Origin: Bradyrhizobium nitroreducens
GTDB lineage: Bacteria > Pseudomonadota > Alphaproteobacteria > Rhizobiales > Xanthobacteraceae
NCBI RefSeq assembly: GCF_002776695.1
Contig: NZ_LFJC01000003.1
Coordinates: forward strand, 4,276,145 to 4,340,144
Length of the DNA stretch: 64,000 nucleotides
Reading direction: 5' to 3'
Shown here: one piece after another, positions 56,501-64,000 of the stretch
Numbering within the stretch: the stretch's first letter is position 1
Layout: each line of letters starts with the position of its first letter
The notes under the pieces: generated by a model
What the model was told of the DNA's origin: nothing
Databases searched by the model: none
What the model saw: the letters and a program-made list of their open reading frames with translations, nothing else
Made by a program: the position numbers and the translations under genes

Positions 56501-57871
56501 TTAGAAAGCGTATTCGGCGTAGGCCGGTTCCACCGAGCCGTTCCAGGGACCGTTGAACTTGTCCAACATTTCCTCGGCCGGCGTCCGGCCGGAATCGATG
56601 ATGCGGTCGAGCGGCTCCAGATGCCGCGTTTCGTCGCGGCCGAGCTGGTCGATCCGGCCGCGCCGGCGCAGGCCCGCATGTGCCAGAACGAGGCATTCCT
56701 TGGCGATCTCGAACAAATAACGGTTCTTGATCCGCGCCTTGAAGCCGAAGCGCGGCACGTCGTCGCGCAGGGCCTGACGCTCGGGCGCGGTCCAGTGCTT
56801 GACGATCTCCCAGGCGGCATCGAGCGCGACGTCGTCATAGAGCAGCCCGACCCAGAACGCCGGCAGCGCCGGCAACCGGCCCCAGGGTCCGCCGTCGGAG
56901 CCGCGCATCTCGAGATAGCGCTTGAGCCGCACTTCCGGGAAGATCGTGGAGAGATGGTTGGCCCAGTCCGACAGCGTCGGACGCTCGCCGGGAAGATTGT
57001 TGTTGCGGCCCTCGAAGAAGGCCCGGAACGAGGAGCCCGACACGTCGATATAGTCCTCGTCGCGCTTGACGAAATACATGGGCACGTCGAGCGCGTAGTC
57101 GACATAGCGCTCGAAGCCCATGCCGTCCTCGAACGCCCACGGCATCATGCCGGACCGCGCATTGTCGGTGTCGCGCCAGATCTCGGAGCGGAAGGACAAA
57201 AAGCCGTTCGGCTTGCCTTCGGTGAACGGCGAATTGGCGAACAGCGCTGTTGCGACCGGCTGCAGCGCGAGCGACACGCGCAGCTTCTTGACCATGTCCG
57301 CTTCGGAGGAAAAGTCGAGATTGGTCTGCACCGTGCAGGTCCGGTACATCATGTCGAGGCCGTACTGGCCGACCTTCGGCATGTAGTTGGTCATGATCTT
57401 GTAGCGGCCCTTGGGCATCATCGGGATGTCCGCGCGCGACCAGGACGGGGTCATGCCGAGGCCGAGGAAGCCGATGCCGAGCGGCGTTGCGATCTCGCGC
57501 ACCTGCGCCAGATGCGCCATCACTTCGCTCTGGGTCTGGTGCACGTTCTCGACCGGGGCGCCTGACAGCTCGAACTGTCCGCCGGGCTCGAGCGAGATCG
57601 CCCCGCCGCCGGTGACGTCGTAGAGGCCGATGATGTTGCCTTTCTCCATGATCGGCTCCCAGCCGAGCAGGAGCTTCATGCCTTCGAGCAGCGCGCCGAT
57701 GCCCCGCGCGCCTTCGTAAGGCACCGGACGATGGCCTTCGAGCGTGAAGGGCGTCTTCTCGTGCTCGGTGCCCATGCGCCACTCGGACGCCGGCTTGCAG
57801 CCGGCCTCGAACCACGCCACGAGCTCGTCGCGTGACTGCAGCGGCGTCATATCGATCTGGTCTCGCGCCAT
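56501..57871 (-). CDS. gshA: Glutamate-cysteine ligase, plant/alphaproteobacterial type
   Basis: A 456-residue ATP-dependent enzyme that makes gamma-glutamylcysteine, the first step of glutathione synthesis. Motifs: RMGTEHEKTPFTLEGHRPVP at the ATP/Mg site, GGGAISLEPGGQFELSGAPV, QTNLDFSSEADMVKKLRVSL, ANSPFTEGKPNGFLSFRSEI and FFEGRNNNLPGERPTLSDW. This is the GshA type shared with plants. It supplies glutathione for the neighbouring glutathione transferase, though they are not in one operon. Starts at ATG 57871. Confidence 0.95.
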   Translation of the reverse strand: MARDQIDMTPLQSRDELVAWFEAGCKPASEWRMGTEHEKTPFTLEGHRPVPYEGARGIGALLEGMKLLLGWEPIMEKGNIIGLYDVTGGGAISLEPGGQFELSGAPVENVHQTQSEVMAHLAQVREIATPLGIGFLGLGMTPSWSRADIPMMPKGRYKIMTNYMPKVGQYGLDMMYRTCTVQTNLDFSSEADMVKKLRVSLALQPVATALFANSPFTEGKPNGFLSFRSEIWRDTDNARSGMMPWAFEDGMGFERYVDYALDVPMYFVKRDEDYIDVSGSSFRAFFEGRNNNLPGERPTLSDWANHLSTIFPEVRLKRYLEMRGSDGGPWGRLPALPAFWVGLLYDDVALDAAWEIVKHWTAPERQALRDDVPRFGFKARIKNRYLFEIAKECLVLAHAGLRRRGRIDQLGRDETRHLEPLDRIIDSGRTPAEEMLDKFNGPWNGSVEPAYAEYAF

Positions 57872-57970
57872 ATCAAACTCTAATCAAAGGCGCTTCGATC
57901 GAATGCGCGCGGGTGACGGGGATGGTCCGCGAACCCACCGGGCGCACGGACGAGCTTGTGTGCCGCACGA

Positions 57971-58468
57971 TCATCGCGACGGCGAGGTTTCGTTGACGTT
58001 GGCGACGGGCGGCAGCTTCATCTCGCCGCACGAGCAGCCCAGGCGGTCGAGCAGACCGCTGAGCTTGACGGCATCGGCATCGGACAGTTTCGAGCCGACA
58101 TATTTCTCGATCGCGGCGGAATAGGCGCCCCACATCCGCTTCTGCAGCTCGCGGCCGGCTTCCGTGATCTCGACGAACTGGCCGCGCTTGTCGATCTTGC
58201 ATTCGCGCCGCGAGGCGAGGCCCTCGTCGACCAGGCGGTCGATCAGGCGCGAGGTGGAATATTGCGGGATCAGCATCTGCCGTTCCAGCTCGACCGGCCG
58301 CAACTCGCCCGAGGGAGCACGCGACAATTCCAGCAGCGCGTCGTACCATGCCAGCGGCGGGAAGCCGGCCTTCTTCAGGTCCTGCTCGACGCAATCGAGC
58401 ACGCGGCTCTGCACCCGCATCAGGCGGATCCAGGCGGAGGTCGCCTCGGTCGATGGTTTGCGTTTCAT
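57971..58468 (-). CDS. MarR family transcriptional regulator
   Basis: A 165-residue winged-helix regulator. It begins MKRKPSTEATSAWIRLMRVQ; the DNA-binding part is APSGELRPVELERQMLIPQ then STSRLIDRLVDEGLASRREC with the wing KIDKRGQFVEITEAGREL. The C-terminus has CSCGEMKLPP, a Cys pair that could sense oxidants. ATG at 58468 follows GGGA. It is divergent from the glutathione transferase; a perfect 18-base palindrome lies between them at 58506-58523. Confidence 0.92.
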   Translation of the reverse strand: MKRKPSTEATSAWIRLMRVQSRVLDCVEQDLKKAGFPPLAWYDALLELSRAPSGELRPVELERQMLIPQYSTSRLIDRLVDEGLASRRECKIDKRGQFVEITEAGRELQKRMWGAYSAAIEKYVGSKLSDADAVKLSGLLDRLGCSCGEMKLPPVANVNETSPSR

Positions 58469-58505
58469 GGTCCCGCTCAAGCTCGTCGCCCGTCTCTTAC
58501 CTCAT

Positions 58506-58523
58506 TTGATGCAGCTGCATCAA
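58506..58523. promoter_or_regulatory. Predicted MarR operator between marR and gst
   Basis: TTGATGCAGCTGCATCAA is a perfect 18-base palindrome, typical in size for MarR sites. It is 38 bases before the marR start and 71 before gst. A partial second copy, AGATGCATGT, is at 58541-58550. Repression of both genes by MarR binding here is inference. Confidence 0.7.
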
Positions 58524-58593
58524 TCTTGACTATTCCAAGCAGATGCATGTAATCGCTCTTTCGGCCGAACCAAGCTCAAGAGAAGGAAATTCC

Positions 58594-59208
58594 ATGAAGC
58601 TGTACTATTCGCCCGGTGCCTGCTCGCTGTCCCCCCACATCGCGCTCCTGGAAGCCGGCCTGCCCTATGAGCTGGTCAAGGTCGATATCCGGGCCAAGAA
58701 GCTCGAAAATGGTGAGGATTATCTGAAGCTGAACCCCAAGGGCCAGGTCCCTGCGCTGGGCCTCGACAGCGGTGAGATCGTGACCGAAGGGCCGGTGATT
58801 GTCCAGATGATCGCCGATCAGGCCTCAGCCAAGGCGCTGGCGCCGGCCCACGGCAGTTCCGAGCGCTACAAGCTGCTGGAGTGGCTCAACTTCCTCACCT
58901 CCGAGGTGCACAAGAGCTTCGGCCCGATGTTCGCGCCGGCGCTGAACGACGAGGCCAAGGCTTTCTTCAAAGACCGCGTCATGGGCAAGCTGAAATATAT
59001 CGACAGCCAGCTCGCCGGCCGCGACTACCTGATGGGCAAGCAGTTCACGGTGGCCGACGGCTATCTCTTCACGATGCTGACCTGGGCCGACCGGATGAAG
59101 TTCGATCTCTCAGGCATGCCGAACCTTGCCGCCTACAAGGCCCGCGTCGCCGCGCGGCCGCAGGTGCAGGAAGCGCTGAAGAAGGAAGGCCTCGCGCAGG
59201 CGAAGTGA
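58594..59208 (+). CDS. Glutathione S-transferase
   Basis: A 204-residue enzyme of the bacterial beta class. The N-terminal thioredoxin fold is MKLYYSPGACSLSPHIALLE with Cys10 and Ser, followed by LNPKGQVPALGLDSGEIVTE and the helix VIVQMIADQASAK. The C-terminal helical domain contains DYLMGKQFTVADGYLFTML and PNLAAYKARVAARPQVQEAL. AAGGA precedes ATG 58594 by 8 bases. It conjugates glutathione to electrophiles or reduces peroxides; induction via the divergent MarR is likely. Confidence 0.94.
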   Translation: MKLYYSPGACSLSPHIALLEAGLPYELVKVDIRAKKLENGEDYLKLNPKGQVPALGLDSGEIVTEGPVIVQMIADQASAKALAPAHGSSERYKLLEWLNFLTSEVHKSFGPMFAPALNDEAKAFFKDRVMGKLKYIDSQLAGRDYLMGKQFTVADGYLFTMLTWADRMKFDLSGMPNLAAYKARVAARPQVQEALKKEGLAQAK

Positions 59209-59213
59209 TCCTT

Positions 59214-59329
59214 CGTCATTCCGGGGCGCCGCGACGCGGCGAACCCGGAATCTCGCTATTGTTGAACGACCGAGCGAAGCCGATCGAGATTCCGGATCAG
59301 TCCGCGTTGCGGACTGTCCGGAATGACGG
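59214..59329. repeat. Palindromic element, CGTCATTCCGGGG family
   Basis: CGTCATTCCGGGGCGCCGCG at the left and GTCCGGAATGACG at the right form inverted ends. The centre has GAATCTCGCTA and ATCGAGATTCCGG in opposite orientation. It fills the space between two convergent genes, reaching 7 bases from the FadB-like stop. Confidence 0.75.
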
Positions 59330-59335
59330 GCTAGA

Positions 59336-61549
59336 TCAAGCCGCCGCCTTCTTCGGCGCGAAGCGGCCGTAGAAGGTTTCGCCCTTTGCCGCCATCTCTT
59401 CGAGCAGCTTGGGCGGGGTGAAGCGCGAGCCGTACTTGGCTTCCAGCTTGTGGCAGAGCTCGACGAACTTCTTCGTGCCCATGAAGTCGATATAGGACAG
59501 CGTGCCGCCGGTGAACGGCGCGAAGCCGAAGCCGAGGATCGAGCCGACATCCGCCTCGCGCGGATCGGTGATGACGTGGTCCTCGACCGTGCGCGCGGCT
59601 TCCACCGCCTGCACCACCAGGAAGCGCTGCTTCAGCTCCTCGACGTCGAGCGTATCGGGGTCGAGCTGCTTCGGCTGCAGCGCGGACAGACCCGGCCACA
59701 GGCTCTTCGAGCCCTTGCCCTTCTCGGGATAGTCGTAAAAACCCTTGCTGTTCTTGCGGCCGAGGCGGCCCTGCTTCTCGACCATCTCCACCATCAGCTT
59801 CTTCTGATCGGGGTTGATGGCGTTGGGGCCGAGATCGGCCTCCGTCGCCTTCATGATCTTGAGGCCGAGGTCGAGCGCGACCTCGTCCGAGAGCGAGAGC
59901 GGGCCGACCGGCATGCCGGCCATCTTGGCGCAGTTCTCGATCATCGCCGGCGGCACGCCCTCCAGGAACATCTCGTTGCCTTCGGCGACGTAACGGCCGA
60001 CGCAGCGATTGGCGAAGAAGCCGCGGGAGTCGTTCACCACGATCGGCGTCTTGCCGATCTGGCGAACGTAATCGAGCGCGGTCGCGAGCGCGAGATCGCC
60101 GGTGTTCTTGCCCTTGATGATCTCGACCAGCATCATCTTCTCGACCGGCGAGAAGAAGTGGATGCCGACGAACTTGCCCTGGTCCTTGAAGCTCTCGGCC
60201 AGCGAGGTGATCGGCAGCGTCGAGGTGTTCGAGGCGAAAATCACGTCCGGCTTCATGTGCTCCTGCGCCTTGGCGAAGGTGTCAGCCTTGACCTTGCGGT
60301 CCTCGAACACGGCCTCGATGACGAGGTCGACGTCCCTCAGCGCCGCATAATCCGCGGTCGGGGTGATGCGCGCGAGCAGCGCTTCGGCGTCCGCGGGCTT
60401 GGCACGGCCCTTCTTGATCTGCTCCTCGATCACCTTCTGCGCATGCGCCTTGCCCTTGTCGGCGCTCTCCTGGTCGCGATCGATCAGCACGACGTCGAGC
60501 CCGGCACGGGCCGAGACGTAGCCGACGCTCGCGCCCATGAAGCCGGCGCCGATCACGGCGATCTTCTTCACTTTGGTCGCGGGCACGTCCTTCGGACGGC
60601 GCGCACCCTTGTTGAGCTCCTGCATCGACAGGAACAGGCTGCGGATCATCGCAGCCGCTTCCTTCGAGCGCAGCACCGAGGTGAAGTAGCGCGACTCCAC
60701 CCGCAGCGCGGCGTCGATCGGCAGCTGCAGGCCTTCGTAGACGCAGCTCATGATGGCGCGCGCGGCCGGGTAATTGTCGTAGGTCTCGCGGCGATAGATC
60801 GCGTTGCCGGCGGGGAACATCATCATGCCGGCCTTGGAGAACACCGGGCCGCCGGGCAGCTTGAAGCCCTTCTCGTCCCAAGGCGCAACCGCCTTGCCGC
60901 CGCCCTTGATCCAGTCCTTGGCGGCCTTGATCAGGTCGGCGGCGGGAACGATGGCGTGAATCAAATTCAGCGCCTTGGCCTTCTCGACGGTGACCGGATC
61001 GCCCTTGAGCAGGATCGTCATGGCGTCCTGCGGCGGCACCAGGCGCGGCACGCGCTGCGTGCCGCCGGCGCCCGGGAACAGGCCGACCTTGACCTCGGGC
61101 AGGCCGAGACGGGTCTTGGGATTCTCAGCGGCGACGCGGTAGTGGCAGCACAGCGTGATCTCGAAACCGCCGCCGAGCGCGAGCCCGTTGATCGCGGCCG
61201 CCCACGGCTTGCCTGAGGTTTCGATCGAGCGCAGCACCAGCGAGAAGCGGCGGCTCTGGTCGAACAGCATCTGGTTCGCCGCGGTCTCGCCCTGTTCCTT
61301 GAAGACCTTGGCATAGGCCTGGTTCATGCCTTCGAGCATGGAGAGATCTGCGCCCGCGCAAAAGGCTTCCTTGGCGGAGGTGACGACGACGCCCTTCACC
61401 GCGGCATCGGCCGTGGTCGCCTTGACGATGGCGTCGAGCTCGTTGGTCGAGGTCTCGTCGAGCACGTTCATCGAACGGCCCGGAATGTCCCAGGTGACGA
61501 GCGCGATGCCGTCTGCGTCGGTCTCAACCCTGAAGTTCTTGTACGACAT
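59336..61549 (-). CDS. Fatty-acid oxidation complex alpha subunit-like (FadB/FadJ type)
   Basis: A 737-residue bifunctional enzyme. Residues 1-190 are the enoyl-CoA hydratase domain (ALGGGFEITLCCHYRVAAE; GLPEVKVGLFPGAGGTQRVP, with the two catalytic Glu). From about 327 the NAD-binding domain begins (VKKIAVIGAGFMGASVGYVS), then the hydroxyacyl-CoA dehydrogenase catalytic region (FVGIHFFSPVEKMMLVEIIK, NDSRGFFANRCVGRYVAEG) and a C-terminal repeat. It hydrates trans-2-enoyl-CoA and oxidises 3-hydroxyacyl-CoA. It is last in an operon with the thiolase (18 bases upstream) and the acyl-CoA dehydrogenase. Confidence 0.95.
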   Translation of the reverse strand: MSYKNFRVETDADGIALVTWDIPGRSMNVLDETSTNELDAIVKATTADAAVKGVVVTSAKEAFCAGADLSMLEGMNQAYAKVFKEQGETAANQMLFDQSRRFSLVLRSIETSGKPWAAAINGLALGGGFEITLCCHYRVAAENPKTRLGLPEVKVGLFPGAGGTQRVPRLVPPQDAMTILLKGDPVTVEKAKALNLIHAIVPAADLIKAAKDWIKGGGKAVAPWDEKGFKLPGGPVFSKAGMMMFPAGNAIYRRETYDNYPAARAIMSCVYEGLQLPIDAALRVESRYFTSVLRSKEAAAMIRSLFLSMQELNKGARRPKDVPATKVKKIAVIGAGFMGASVGYVSARAGLDVVLIDRDQESADKGKAHAQKVIEEQIKKGRAKPADAEALLARITPTADYAALRDVDLVIEAVFEDRKVKADTFAKAQEHMKPDVIFASNTSTLPITSLAESFKDQGKFVGIHFFSPVEKMMLVEIIKGKNTGDLALATALDYVRQIGKTPIVVNDSRGFFANRCVGRYVAEGNEMFLEGVPPAMIENCAKMAGMPVGPLSLSDEVALDLGLKIMKATEADLGPNAINPDQKKLMVEMVEKQGRLGRKNSKGFYDYPEKGKGSKSLWPGLSALQPKQLDPDTLDVEELKQRFLVVQAVEAARTVEDHVITDPREADVGSILGFGFAPFTGGTLSYIDFMGTKKFVELCHKLEAKYGSRFTPPKLLEEMAAKGETFYGRFAPKKAAA

Positions 61550-61567
61550 GTTGGTTGCTCCCTACCC

Positions 61568-62776
<1,209 letters not shown>

Positions 62777-62846
62777 GGGAGCCTCCTGATTGCAGTTATG
62801 TTGGTGGCGACCGCGGCGCGGTCGCGATCATTCGTGGGCGAAAGAC

Positions 62847-64000
62847 TCAGAACGCTTCCGCGGGCAATTCCATGATGGTGGCGCAGCCGGCCTGGATGCG
62901 CGCGAGATTGGCGGCGGTCTCCGGCAGCATCCGCTCCATGAAGAAGCGGCCGGTGACGAGCTTGGTCGAGAGATAGGGCGTCGCCCCGCTCTCGGCAATC
63001 TTGGCGTTCGTCACCTTCGCCATCTTCGCCCACATGTAGCCGAGCGCGACGAAGCCGAAGAGATGCAAATAATCGGTTGCGGCAGCACCCGCATTGTCCG
63101 GCTTCGCCATTGCGTTCTGCATCAGCCAGGTCGTCGCCTGCTGGAGATGGCCGAGCGAGGTCGAGAGCGGGGTGATGAAGGGCTTCAGCGCCTCGTCGCC
63201 GCCGTTCTCCTTGGCGAAGGCCATGACCTCGCCAAAGAAGGCCATGATGGCGCGGCCGCCGTCGCGCGGCAGCTTGCGGCCGACGAGGTCGAGCGCCTGA
63301 ATGCCGTTGGCGCCTTCATAGATCATGGCGATGCGCGCATCGCGCACGAACTGCTCCATGCCGTGCTCGGCGATGTAGCCGTGGCCGCCATACATCTGCT
63401 GCGCCTGCACCGCGTTGGCGAAGCCATAGTCGGTGAGGAAGCCCTTCAGCACCGGCGTCATCAGGCCCATGTGATCGTCGGCGGCCTGGCGGTCCTTCGG
63501 GTCTTCGGAGCGGTGGGCGACGTCGCTCTTCAGCGCGGTCCACATCACGAAGGCGCGCGCGGCTTCGTTGAAGGCGCGGATCGACAGCAGCGTGCGGCGC
63601 ACGTCGGGATGCACGATAATCGGATCGGCCTGCTTGTCCGGCGCCTTGGCGCCGGTCAGCGCGCGGCCCTGGATGCGCTCGCGGGCATAGGCGACGGCGT
63701 TCTGATATGCGACCTCGGACTGTGCAAGGCCCTGCACGGCGACGCCGAGGCGGGCCTCGTTCATCATCACGAACATGCCCTGCATGCCCTTGTTCTCTTC
63801 GCCGATCAGCCAGCCGGTGGCGTTGTCGTAGTTCATCACGCAGGTGGAATTGCCGTGGATGCCCATCTTGTGCTCGATCGAGCCGCAGACGACGCCGTTG
63901 CGCGCGCCCACCGAACCATCGGCATTCACCAGGAACTTGGGCACCACGAACAGCGACACGCCCTTGATGCCGGCCGGCGCGCCCTCGATGCGGGCGAGCA
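62847..64000 (-). CDS. Acyl-CoA dehydrogenase, 5' part beyond window
   Basis: The frame is open through the right edge (384 codons visible). It contains GIKGVSLFVVPKFLVNADGS, RNGVVCGSIEHKMGIHGNST, QGLAQSEVAYQNAVAYARER, MYGGHGYIAEHGMEQFVRDA and YEGANGIQALDLVGRKLPRD, the marks of acyl-CoA dehydrogenase with the C-terminal helical extension found in DmdC/FadE-related proteins (about 600 residues when whole). It makes the 2,3-double bond in acyl-CoA using FAD. It is upstream of the thiolase in one operon (70-base gap). The apparent GTG start at 63959 is internal. Confidence 0.94.
   Translation of the reverse strand, partial: LARIEGAPAGIKGVSLFVVPKFLVNADGSVGARNGVVCGSIEHKMGIHGNSTCVMNYDNATGWLIGEENKGMQGMFVMMNEARLGVAVQGLAQSEVAYQNAVAYARERIQGRALTGAKAPDKQADPIIVHPDVRRTLLSIRAFNEAARAFVMWTALKSDVAHRSEDPKDRQAADDHMGLMTPVLKGFLTDYGFANAVQAQQMYGGHGYIAEHGMEQFVRDARIAMIYEGANGIQALDLVGRKLPRDGGRAIMAFFGEVMAFAKENGGDEALKPFITPLSTSLGHLQQATTWLMQNAMAKPDNAGAAATDYLHLFGFVALGYMWAKMAKVTNAKIAESGATPYLSTKLVTGRFFMERMLPETAANLARIQAGCATIMELPAEAF

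Overview
The window reads as a stretch of chromosome from a Bradyrhizobium-type alphaproteobacterium. The grounds are high GC throughout, a stand-alone F0 ATP synthase operon (atpI-B-E-b'-b) without F1 genes, a 5-aminolevulinate synthase (hemA) behind an FNR/FixK-type box, an aa3 cytochrome oxidase cluster in the rhizobial order, and several families of short palindromic intergenic repeats like those of Bradyrhizobium genomes. It is mostly core chromosome with small accessory patches. No phage, plasmid, IS transposase, CRISPR array, tRNA or rRNA was seen.

Layout. 0-6.5 kb: a DUF3313 lipoprotein (cut by the window edge) and a TetR regulator on the minus strand, diverging from a dipeptide/opine-type ABC importer operon. 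6.9-9.5 kb: small uncharacterised proteins and an Omp25-like barrel. 9.6-18.8 kb: a chemoreceptor, an MBL-fold hydrolase, an unusual type II dehydroquinase, hemA, and a sensor kinase fused to a sodium/solute symporter domain. 19-26.4 kb: a secreted unknown, then cytochrome P460, Tat-exported alpha/beta hydrolase and Ohr peroxidase diverging from a large winged-helix/STAND-like ATPase regulator, followed by a NarL-type response regulator. 26.7-28.3 kb: an MHS-type transporter. 30-32.7 kb: F0 ATP synthase.

32.9-37.0 kb: a secreted unknown, RimJ-like acetyltransferase, M16 protease and thrC. 37.1-44.7 kb: a possible small RNA, a two-component pair, a TonB receptor/DUF3649/PepSY/DUF3325 iron-uptake operon and a SnoaL-like protein; this block may be an insertion between surf1 and thrC. 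44.9-51.5 kb: ctaC-ctaD-ctaB-small membrane protein-ctaG-ctaE-DUF983-surf1. 52-55.7 kb: an IalB-like protein, tldD, lepB and a nucleotidyltransferase-like protein. 55.8-59.2 kb: a PAN-domain protein, gshA, and a MarR/GST divergent pair sharing a perfect palindrome. 59.3-64 kb: a beta-oxidation operon (acyl-CoA dehydrogenase, thiolase, FadB-like), cut at the right edge.

No wholly new system is evident. The most interesting points are: (i) the P460-hydrolase-Ohr cluster opposite a STAND-type regulator; (ii) at least eight palindromic repeats of several families, one with three copies that all lie between convergent genes; (iii) regulatory sites readable directly from sequence (a palindrome filling the spacer of a promoter below tetR, a FixK box at hemA, a MarR-type palindrome at gst, an Irr-like site at the TonB receptor); (iv) a type II dehydroquinase with Phe in place of the conserved substrate-binding His.
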